A stretch of 64,000 nt of DNA from Promethearchaeota archaeon Loki_b32 (lineage in GTDB: Archaea > Asgardarchaeota > Lokiarchaeia > Sigyniarchaeales > SOKP01). Of the stretch, positions 38,335 to 45,303 are shown in pieces. Where the stretch lies: the NCBI GenBank assembly GCA_005223125.1, contig NJBH01000003.1, positions 124,001 through 188,000 on the forward strand. The letters run 5' to 3'. The position numbers and the translations under genes were made by a program. The notes below the pieces were generated by a model. It searched no databases. It was not told the origin of the DNA and was given only the letters and a program-made list of their open reading frames with translations. Each line of letters opens with the position of its first letter. Positions within the stretch are counted from its first letter, which is position 1.

Positions 38335-38452
38335 CTTCTTCCTCGGAGAAGTTTGATTTCAATATTATAAGTAAATCTTCTCTAGGTGGACACATCATCC
38401 CCATTGAGGATAAATGGTCCATAAATTGTTTGTAGATATCTTGTGTCATCAT
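38309..38452 (-). pseudogene. N-terminal half of a split 4Fe-4S protein
   Basis: The minus strand reads MMTQDIYKQFMDHLSSMG, then MMCPPREDLLIILKSNFSEE and EVKNKTETI before TAA (47 residues). This has the pattern of the N-terminal domain of a common 4Fe-4S protein family (VYxxLxxHLxxLGxGYPxxxxLxxxLKxxFTPEE), whose C-terminus is a two-cluster ferredoxin such as the fragment at 37149-37418. The reading frame ends inside the 29-bp repeat. The middle of the gene is absent. Confidence 0.65.
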
Positions 38453-38557
38453 GGGAATTGATTAATTTTATTATATTTATGTGAATGGAGCGATAAGTGC
38501 ATAATTGTTCTTGTCTGTTCTTTGGTTACAATCTTTTGGTTGAATCTATATTTTCAA

Positions 38558-38938
38558 TTATACCTTCCCATTCAATCTCATCGCAAAAGTTTTAAGAAAA
38601 TATAAAGCTTTGGGTGGATCTGCTCGAGGCATGGCATATGATACAAGTACGCCTCCTTGAAAAGGAGCGAATATTACATGTCCCAACCCACTCTCGTTGG
38701 TGCCAACAATTCCTTCAGTAGTAGTTTCAACAACCGAAAATTCTAAATCGTTTAAAACAAATGAGCAGTCTCCTTTAATGACATTCAATATAATGTTCGT
38801 TTGATTGGTTAGATCCCAATTGTCTGTCTGGAAAACCATATTTCCCGAATCAGACACAACTGCGATGCCAGCAATTTTTATGTTAGTCTCTAGCGCAACA
38901 ATTCCCAATTCGTCAATAATCTTTTTTATTTCATCCAT
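38558..38938 (-). CDS. Roadblock/LC7-domain protein
   Basis: A 126-residue protein with the roadblock/LC7 layout: an N-terminal helix (MDEIKKIIDELGIVALET), a beta hairpin (KIAGIAVVSDSGNMVFQTDN), a long helix and then FSVVETTTEGIVGTNESGLG and HVIFAPFQGGVLVSYAMP strands, ending in a helix (ALYFLKTFAMRLNGKV). In Asgard archaea such proteins are abundant and are thought to regulate small GTPases, one of which lies at 43298-43854. Single minus-strand gene. Confidence 0.75.
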   Translation of the reverse strand: MDEIKKIIDELGIVALETNIKIAGIAVVSDSGNMVFQTDNWDLTNQTNIILNVIKGDCSFVLNDLEFSVVETTTEGIVGTNESGLGHVIFAPFQGGVLVSYAMPRADPPKALYFLKTFAMRLNGKV

Positions 38939-39050
38939 ATTAAGTATTCATAAGGTTTATTGTTTTTAGATATTATTTTTACTTTTTACTCTTAAATTTT
39001 TCTTATTTTGCTCTTTTTTTGTTATTCAACTTTCATCGAAAAATTGCTTC

Positions 39051-39512
39051 TTAACTTAATTTTACGATTTCTATCTTTGAGTATTTCAACAAATCTGCTT
39101 TTACGATATTTTCCATATTATAACCTTCTTTATAGATTAATCGCTTAATTTTTGCGTTGATAATTAGTTTTAAACAGCTCATACAAGGAAATGTTGTAGT
39201 ATAAAGAGAAGTATTACCTTCAATTGTCGTTCCATGGAGTGCTACTTGAATAATACAATTAATTTCAGCATGAACACCCCTACACAATTCTGGTTTTTCA
39301 CCAGGATTAAGATGTTTCCGAACACATGTATCTGGAGTACAATGTGGTAATCCTGTTGGGGCACCATTATACCCTGTTGACAAAATATGGTTATCTTTAA
39401 CAAGTACAGCTCCAACATTCCTACTTATACAAGTTGATCTCATTGAGATCACTTCAGCTATCTTCATAAAATAGTTATCTTTTGAAATTCTTTGATTAGT
39501 GGACGTATTCAT
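39051..39512 (-). CDS. dCMP deaminase family protein
   Basis: Zinc-dependent deamination of dCMP to dUMP, supplying dTTP synthesis. The 153-residue protein has the zinc site GVHAEINCI (H81, catalytic E83) and FPCMSCLK (C110, C113), plus the RSTCISRNVGAVLVKD and STGYNGAPTGLPHC segments that bind the nucleotide in dCMP deaminases. It is followed after 37 bases by the sirtuin gene upstream on the same strand, so the two are probably cotranscribed from the sirtuin side. Confidence 0.9.
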   Translation of the reverse strand: MNTSTNQRISKDNYFMKIAEVISMRSTCISRNVGAVLVKDNHILSTGYNGAPTGLPHCTPDTCVRKHLNPGEKPELCRGVHAEINCIIQVALHGTTIEGNTSLYTTTFPCMSCLKLIINAKIKRLIYKEGYNMENIVKADLLKYSKIEIVKLS

Positions 39513-39549
39513 TTCTTATATTCACTCTAAACATAATTTTAAAAAAATT

Positions 39550-40332
39550 TTATTGCTTATTTTTATTAATTTTTTCTTCAACAATAGAAACTACTTTTGG
39601 AAGTACGTCTCCAATTTTATCATGAATAACGACTTCAGCTGCTGAATCCATATCAGTCTCCTGAATATTTATAATAGCTAATTTTGCGCCAATTGATAAT
39701 ACTTTTTGAGGATAGAACGCAACAGGGTAAACCACAAGGGAAGATCCAAGGACAAGAAATAAATCGCACTTAGCAATCATTTGATCTGCGGCTTCGAGTG
39801 TTGTAGACTCAAGTGGTTCCCCGAAAAATATAGCGTTTGGTTTTAGCATTCCTCTACATTTTTCACAAGATGGCGAATAATTCCCTTTCATAACTTGATT
39901 AACCATAAATGTTATTTCATAAATTTGGCCACAAGTCATACATTTTGCTTCATAAGCATTTCCATGAAATTCTACGATGTTTTTAGTCTTTGCTTTATGA
40001 TGTAATCTATCAATATTTTGAGTAAGAACTCCTTTTAATTTGCCAAGTCTTTGAAGTTTAGTCAAGGCTTTATGACCTTTGTTTGGTCGTGCTTTAAAAA
40101 TTGCCTTTCCTGTTTCTAACATAAATTCCAAATTTTTAGCAGGATTTCCTACGTACGAATGAATCGAGGCAAATTCATAAGGATCTACCTTTTCCCACAA
40201 TCCTACACCTGGTGAACGAAAATCTGAGATTCCACTTTCTGTACTCATGCCAGCTCCTGTTAATGCTACTATATTGTTAGAGTCAACGATTAATTCCGCT
40301 AATTTTTCAACTTTTTCTTCTAATGACTCCAT
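39550..40332 (-). CDS. Sir2-family NAD-dependent protein deacylase (sirtuin)
   Basis: A 260-residue class III-like sirtuin. Motifs: GAGMSTESGISDFRSPG (residues 26-42, NAD binding), TQNIDRLH, the catalytic His in VEFHG (H123), zinc cysteines C131/C134 and C156/C159, and VLGSSLVVYP. It removes acyl groups from lysines, using NAD. The ATG at 40332 is well supported. Two partial copies of its 5' region lie just upstream (40422-40484 and 42063-42097), part of a duplicated segment. Confidence 0.92.
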   Translation of the reverse strand: MESLEEKVEKLAELIVDSNNIVALTGAGMSTESGISDFRSPGVGLWEKVDPYEFASIHSYVGNPAKNLEFMLETGKAIFKARPNKGHKALTKLQRLGKLKGVLTQNIDRLHHKAKTKNIVEFHGNAYEAKCMTCGQIYEITFMVNQVMKGNYSPSCEKCRGMLKPNAIFFGEPLESTTLEAADQMIAKCDLFLVLGSSLVVYPVAFYPQKVLSIGAKLAIINIQETDMDSAAEVVIHDKIGDVLPKVVSIVEEKINKNKQ

Positions 40333-40424
40333 TTTGTAATATTTCTGATTTTATTAATAAAATATTTTATTGTCTTATGATTTTATTGTATTAATGCTTA
40401 CAGAAGAATTTAAACAAATTAAAT
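40298..40424 (+). repeat. Duplicated sirtuin/crotonase divergent 5' region, copy A
   Basis: This stretch contains the first codons of the sirtuin (minus), a divergent promoter region, and the first 12 codons of the crotonase (plus, MLTEEFKQIKS at 40394 on). It matches 42063-42219 at high identity, apart from about 33 extra bases in the latter. The crotonase part ends abruptly at 40424, where sirtuin-like sequence begins. Confidence 0.8.
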
Positions 40425-40484
40425 CGATGCGAATTCATACGGATCTACTTTTTCCCATAAGCTTGTTCTTGGAGTTCGAAAATT
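40422..40484 (-). pseudogene. Sirtuin fragment
   Basis: The minus strand reads FRTPRTSLWEKVDPYEFASI, matching residues 38-57 of the sirtuin next door (FRSPGVGLWEKVDPYEFASI). No flanking sirtuin sequence continues to the right. The junction with the truncated crotonase start at 40422-40424 looks like a tandem-duplication breakpoint. Confidence 0.8.
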
Positions 40485-40528
40485 TTTATACACAATAGAA
40501 AATATTTATGAATTCTTTTAACTGTTTT

Positions 40529-40648
40529 CTAATATATGAGTCTATCTTTTATCTCTTTACCCTTTTTATTCAAAAGTTTCAAAAATAAGTGGTGCTTCCT
40601 CCTTAAACTATTAATGAAATCTACCAAATCATCATTTTTGATTTTCAT
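40529..40648 (-). CDS. Possible small basic protein (39 aa)
   Basis: A minus-strand ATG frame giving MKIKNDDLVDFINSLRRKHH, then LFLKLLNKKGKEIKDRLIY. Codon content looks coding, but there is no recognised family and it could be a gene remnant. It lies in the 40485-40736 gap between the sirtuin fragment and the LRR gene; nothing else is visible there. Confidence 0.3.
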   Translation of the reverse strand: MKIKNDDLVDFINSLRRKHHLFLKLLNKKGKEIKDRLIY

Positions 40649-40736
40649 CAACTGCTTGTAAACTCTACTACATAATAGGTTTTTAAAAACTCCATAACCG
40701 ATATTATTTAAATATACAGTTAATTATATTAAAAAT

Positions 40737-42002
40737 GTGAAGGAATTTAAAATAAATGATTACTTGACACTAAGACTTCAAGACTATAGAACATTTATTT
40801 ATATAGCTGGAAAAAAGTTTAGACAATGTAAGTTCTTACTTCTTAATATTCCCGCAGACGAGATAAAGTTATTGGATGAGGTTCAATCTATTGACGAGGC
40901 TACTGAAAGGTTAAATAATTCTTTAGAGAGAGATGATCAGACTAAAATTACTATTGACTCAAAAACGGAGTTTTGGGCACATTGTTCTAACTTACAAGTA
41001 TGGTATGAACATAATTATGACACACGGTTGCTCCATAGCAATTTAGCATTCCCCTTACTGCACGCTCTTACTAAAGCTGGTGATCCGATTGCGAAAAAAG
41101 TCTTTAAAGAAGAAATTGCAAAGCGTATTAGCTCAGGTAATGAAAAAATAATAGAGTTCTTGGTGAATGAGCGCTATATCGACTTTCTGGAAAGGGAACA
41201 ATATTTGATGTCATTATTAAATCCAGCCGAAGCAGAAATTTTAATTAAACTTGAAAAATTTACGGACCAACAATTTACACAAATTGGAAGGCGAAAATAT
41301 TTCGATAGTGGAGTGGAAGAATACATCTATCCTCAATTTATGGCAAGAAATAAATCTGTATCAGCATTACTGATTTATTGGTATAATAAACCTCCTAAAC
41401 CTCTCCCAGAATGGATATGCAATCTAAAAAACCTTGAAATCTTTCACTATTTCGGAGATAATATACCTTCACTACCAAAACATTTTAGTAAACTAAAAAA
41501 TTTAAAAGAATTGGCAGTAGATAGTGAGATTTTAGAGAAAATATCCAGCTCAATTACACAACTTCCTCACCTAGAAGAACTATATATAAAAAGCGGGCTT
41601 TTAAAGACAATTCCAGAAAATATTGGAGATTTAAAAAAATTGAAAATCTTTTCTGTTGGAAATATGCTAACTACTCTTCCCGAATCTATAACAAAATTGA
41701 AAGAACTTGAATATCTTTATATAAATCATAATCGGTTATGTCAGTTACCAGAATCTCTTTATTCTCTTAAAAGCCTAAAAGAATTAAACATAAAGAATAA
41801 TTCTATTGAAGAAATATCAGAATCGATCAGTGAACTAAAAAACCTTGAAGTATTTATTATAAAAAAAAATAAAATAAGAACCCTACCAGAGTCGTTGTTA
41901 CAACTTAAAAAACTAAGAATTTTATTTATTGATAACGAAATAATAGAAAAAAATAAAGATATTATAAAAAAATTAGAAACTAATGGTGTAATGATATCTT
42001 AA
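40737..42002 (+). CDS. Leucine-rich-repeat protein with Asgard-type N-terminal domain
   Basis: A 421-residue protein starting with GTG. Residues 1-180 form a domain I associate with expanded Lokiarchaeal LRR families (YLTLRLQDYRTFIYIAGKKF, NIPADEI, WAHCSNLQVWYEHNYDTR, LLHSNLAFPLLHAL). Residues about 215-405 hold eight LRRs of about 23 residues with cores such as LPEWICNLKNLEIF, IPENIGDLKKLKIF, LPESITKLKELEYL and LPESLLQLKKLRIL. LRRs of this LPxxIxxLxxL type bind other proteins; in Asgards they often accompany small GTPases. The gene lies between two copies of a duplicated sirtuin/crotonase region, so it was probably inserted there. Confidence 0.85.
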   Translation: MKEFKINDYLTLRLQDYRTFIYIAGKKFRQCKFLLLNIPADEIKLLDEVQSIDEATERLNNSLERDDQTKITIDSKTEFWAHCSNLQVWYEHNYDTRLLHSNLAFPLLHALTKAGDPIAKKVFKEEIAKRISSGNEKIIEFLVNERYIDFLEREQYLMSLLNPAEAEILIKLEKFTDQQFTQIGRRKYFDSGVEEYIYPQFMARNKSVSALLIYWYNKPPKPLPEWICNLKNLEIFHYFGDNIPSLPKHFSKLKNLKELAVDSEILEKISSSITQLPHLEELYIKSGLLKTIPENIGDLKKLKIFSVGNMLTTLPESITKLKELEYLYINHNRLCQLPESLYSLKSLKELNIKNNSIEEISESISELKNLEVFIIKKNKIRTLPESLLQLKKLRILFIDNEIIEKNKDIIKKLETNGVMIS

Positions 42003-42097
42003 TTCTTTATAGGAATTATTGTCTTTTTCCTCCTAATAGCAGATCTAAGATGTCTCTCATAAGCTAATTGTTCAATTTTCTCTTCAAATGATTTCAT
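41999..42097 (-). pseudogene. 5' relic of a second sirtuin copy
   Basis: The minus-strand frame starts MKSFEEKIEQLAYERHLRSA; the first 12 residues match the sirtuin start (MESLEEKVEKLA), then similarity is lost and the frame ends at 41999-42001, overlapping the LRR stop. It is the remainder of the second sirtuin copy in the duplicated segment. Confidence 0.65.
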
Positions 42098-42219
42098 ATG
42101 TTAATATTTCTGATTTTATAAGTTAAAAAAGTATTACGATTATATTACCTTATAAAATATTTTATTGTTTTATGATTTTAATGTATTAATGCTTGTAGAA
42201 GAATTTAAACAAATAAAAT
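42063..42219 (+). repeat. Duplicated sirtuin/crotonase divergent 5' region, copy B
   Basis: Counterpart of 40298-40424. It keeps the intact start of the crotonase gene and only a decayed sirtuin 5' end; the shared TAAAATATTTTATTGT-type promoter stretch begins about 42152. Confidence 0.8.
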
Positions 42220-43010
42220 ATGAAAAAGAAGAAAACGGAATTTTAACGGTTACCCTAAATTGGCCCGAAAAAAAAAATGCTCTTTCACCATTAGGTCTTT
42301 TAGAGCTCTGGTATGCAGTTGAGCATGCCGATAAGGATAAACAAGTTAAAGTTATGATATTAACAGGGTGTGAGGAAGCAGGAGCTTTTTCTTCAGGAGG
42401 GTATTTTTCAGATGAAATATTGAAAGATATACCTGAAAAGTACAGGACAGAAGTTAATTTAAGAGACATGGCATCAAAAAAGTTGTGCCTTAAGTTTTGG
42501 GATTTTTCAAAACCTTTAATATCTGTGATTAACGGTTTTGCTGTGGGTGGTGGATTTACACTTCCTGTGATTTGCTCAGATTTGGTCTATATGGCTGAAG
42601 ACGCATGGTGGGCATTATATTTTGTAAAAAGAGCGGTTATGCCTGATTTTGCTACTACAGTTCTTTTACCTTTAATGATAGGTTTGAACAGAGCTAAAGA
42701 ACTGTTCTATTTTGGCGACCGGATGACTGCCCAAGAAGCAGAAAGATTAGGTCTCATTAATAAAGTATTGCCCAAAGAGAAATTAATGCCTTATGCGAGA
42801 AATCAAGCCTTAAGACTTATTCCCCCCAAGGGTCCATCACTTTCAATTAAATTAATGAAAAAAACCATGCATACATATTTCAGGGATATAATAGAAAAAC
42901 AACTAGATTTAGAAAATAAAATGTGGACCAAGGCAATTCGAAGTAAAGATTTTGGAGAATCTTTAAAAGCTTTAAAGGAAAAAAGGGATCCAACTTTTCT
43001 GGGAAGGTAA
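42189..43010 (+). CDS. Enoyl-CoA hydratase/isomerase (crotonase) family protein
   Basis: A 273-residue crotonase-fold protein from the ATG at 42189 (an in-frame TTG at 42165 lies in the duplicated promoter region). Oxyanion-hole segments are EEAGAFSSGGYFSDE and GFAVGGGFTLPVICSDL. The catalytic-Glu region reads LYFVKRAVMPDFATT and lacks the classical Glu. LGLINKVLPKEKL and the end KEKRDPTFLGR are family-typical. The protein probably acts on a CoA thioester but not as a standard hydratase. Confidence 0.88.
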   Translation: MLVEEFKQIKYEKEENGILTVTLNWPEKKNALSPLGLLELWYAVEHADKDKQVKVMILTGCEEAGAFSSGGYFSDEILKDIPEKYRTEVNLRDMASKKLCLKFWDFSKPLISVINGFAVGGGFTLPVICSDLVYMAEDAWWALYFVKRAVMPDFATTVLLPLMIGLNRAKELFYFGDRMTAQEAERLGLINKVLPKEKLMPYARNQALRLIPPKGPSLSIKLMKKTMHTYFRDIIEKQLDLENKMWTKAIRSKDFGESLKALKEKRDPTFLGR

Positions 43011-43297
43011 ATTCATATTTTTGAAAAAAATCAAAGGAATATTCGATAATTATTTTTTATTTAGGATTAAATTAGGTAGACTTTCGACTTTTTAATCTAA
43101 ACTATTCATATGTATAATGACCTTAAAAAGTGAATTTAAAAAAAAAATTAATAACGATTATTTTTATTTATTGAATATAATATATTATTATTAATATTAC
43201 TCAAACATGCAAAATTCACTGTTTTAAAAATATTAATTTATTTAAAATGATGGATAGAAACATGATTAAAATTAAGATAATTAACTAGAACGGTGAA

Positions 43298-43854
43298 ATG
43301 GTAAAATTTCTGCGACCAAATCGTTTATCTATAAGGTTGTAGTTGTAGGTGACGGTGGTGTAGGGAAAACATCTATGGTTCTCCGCTACTGTGAGAATAC
43401 CTTTAAAGAAAATTATATCATGACTATTGGCTCTAATTTTTCGACGAAACAGATTGAGCTGGAAGAGTATCCAAATTATTTGGTTAAGCTCCAGCTCTGG
43501 GATTTAGCGGGACAGAAACATTTTAGCTTTGTACGGCCACCATTTTACCGAGGAGCTACAGCAATCGTATACGTATTCGATCTCACACGAAGAAGTTCAT
43601 TTCAAAACATTTTAGACTGGAAAATTGAGGTAGAAAAAGTGATTGGCGATGGAAAGCCAACTGTGCTCGTCGGGAACAAAATTGACTTAGCAGAACAAGG
43701 TAACAGGGAAGTCGGGGAAGGTGATGGGGAGGCCCTAAAGGATGAGATAAACTCGATAGCTTATTATGAAACAAGTGCTAAGCAAGATATTAAAGTCGAG
43801 CCTGTCTTTAAGAATATTACAATGGCTATTTTAGAAAAGACTAAAAAGATTTAG
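43298..43854 (+). CDS. Ras/Rab-like small GTPase, apparent frameshift near its start
   Basis: All GTPase motifs are present: G1 GDGGVGKTS, G2 Thr in MTIGSNF, G3 WDLAGQ, G4 VGNKIDL and G5 ETSAK. The in-frame ATG at 43375 falls inside the P-loop and cannot be the start. Upstream, an ATG with GGTGA at 43298 lies in another frame (MVKFLRPNRL); adding one A to the AAAA run at 43303-43306 gives MVKISATKSFIYKVVVVGDG, a normal start, and a protein of about 185 residues. This suggests a missing base in the assembly or a broken gene. There is no C-terminal cysteine for prenylation (EKTKKI). It stands between a crotonase and proteasome alpha. Confidence 0.82.
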
Positions 43855-43958
43855 CTTTTTATTTGTTATAAACAATAAATTAAAATTTTGGAAAATATTT
43901 GCAATAATTATCACATAAAATCATTAAAGTAATTAATTAAGATAATAAGGTAATATGT

Positions 43959-44678
43959 ATGTTTGGTGGAGCTCAGCGCGCATATGATCGTGCACTTACT
44001 GTTTTTAGCCCAGAAGGAAGGTTGTATCAGGTAGAGTATGCATTAGAGGCAGTTAGAAGAGGAACTCTTGCTGTAGCAGTAAAATCTAAAGATGATGTCT
44101 GTATAGCAGCCCAAATTAAAATACCATCAATATTAATAGATGCTGATGCAATAGATAAAATTTTTCAAGTAGATGAACATATCGGAGTAGCAATTTCTGG
44201 TTTACATGCTGATTCTCGAGCACTGATTAATTACTCCCGAGTCCAAGCTCAATCATTTAGATTGACATATGATGAACCAGTAAGGCTTAACATGTTGGCC
44301 AAAAGCATTGCTGATTTAACTCAGCAGTATTCTCAGTTTGGAGGTATTAGACCTTTCGGATGTGCGCTTTTTTTCATTGCGATTGATGCGGGGGGCCCAC
44401 AAATTTATACTGTTTCACCAAGTGGAATATATCGTTCATTCAAATCATATGCGATTGGAACAGGAGAGGCAAGTGCGAGAGAATATCTTATTGAGAATTA
44501 TAAAGAAGAAATGACTTTTGATGAGCTTATAAATTTTACTTTAAAAACACTTAAAGAATCGATTAATGAAGATGCCACTAAAGAGAATATTCGATTGGCA
44601 TATATTAAAGGTGAAGACAAAAAGTTTCATATGTGTAATAAAGAAGAAGTAGAAGAATTTTTGAATAAATTATCATAA
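43959..44678 (+). CDS. psmA: Proteasome alpha subunit
   Basis: Forms the outer rings of the 20S proteasome and gates entry of substrates. The 239-residue protein begins MFGGAQRAYDRALTVFSPEG, then RLYQVEYALEAVRRGT, the invariant alpha-subunit N-terminal helix and gate region. The usual GIxxxDG-type segment is DEHIGVAISGLHADSR. Length matches archaeal PsmA. A small winged-helix gene and the giant coiled-coil gene follow on the same strand; no beta subunit lies in the window. Confidence 0.95.
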   Translation: MFGGAQRAYDRALTVFSPEGRLYQVEYALEAVRRGTLAVAVKSKDDVCIAAQIKIPSILIDADAIDKIFQVDEHIGVAISGLHADSRALINYSRVQAQSFRLTYDEPVRLNMLAKSIADLTQQYSQFGGIRPFGCALFFIAIDAGGPQIYTVSPSGIYRSFKSYAIGTGEASAREYLIENYKEEMTFDELINFTLKTLKESINEDATKENIRLAYIKGEDKKFHMCNKEEVEEFLNKLS

Positions 44679-44787
44679 TCTTTCTTTTTGAAATCATCAT
44701 AAAAGAATTTATTTTTGGAATCTATATTATAGATATTAATATAATATCTAGAATTTTTCTTATATAACGAAAAAATAGGCAACCGTC

Positions 44788-45180
44788 ATGGCTAAGAAGA
44801 AGATTAGAGAAGAGTTCGATAAACTTTTTAAGAAAGGCAATGAAAAAGCAATTAAAAAGATGTTAGATAAGAATCCATGGCTACTTAACGAAGTTTCGCA
44901 TACTATGGGCGCGGGAATGGTAGAACAATCTCAAATTATTGCGGCTTTAGGCGTAATGGAAGATGAACTTGGAGGTCCCGTACCAATTGATGAGATTATA
45001 TTTAGTTTAAGAGTTGATTTTAATATTCGAAAAAGTGAGGATGAAGTACATACGATTTTAACTAGTGCTGAAAATCTGCATCTTGTAAAAAGAGATGCTA
45101 ATGGGTGGAGTTTGACAAATGAAGGAGGTAGAATTTGCGACGATTATCTAAATAAAAATCTAGGTAAATTTGATTTATAA
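44788..45180 (+). CDS. Winged-helix-like protein (130 aa)
   Basis: The N-terminal half is helical and basic (MAKKKIREEFDKLFKKGNEK, AIKKMLDKNPWLL). The C-terminal half looks like a winged helix: VPIDEIIFSLRVDF, then EDEVHTILTSAENLHLVKRD and NGWSLTNEGGRICDDYL. This is the form of a MarR/PCI-like module, but no family is recognised. Its position 109 bases after proteasome alpha on the same strand suggests cotranscription. Confidence 0.65.
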   Translation: MAKKKIREEFDKLFKKGNEKAIKKMLDKNPWLLNEVSHTMGAGMVEQSQIIAALGVMEDELGGPVPIDEIIFSLRVDFNIRKSEDEVHTILTSAENLHLVKRDANGWSLTNEGGRICDDYLNKNLGKFDL

Positions 45181-45303
45181 TTGCTTAAATATTTATTTTC
45201 GTTAAATGATTTTTAAATTATAACTAAATTATTATATAAATTTGTATTGAGATTTTTGTTTAATAAGTTCATTCTTAATTCTTCTTAAAAATAGGTGAAA
45301 TTT

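Noticed and set aside
43375-43854. Small GTPase starting at ATG 43375
   Set aside because: This start lies inside the P-loop (after GKTS) and would remove the first strand; the upstream frame-shifted start is far more plausible.
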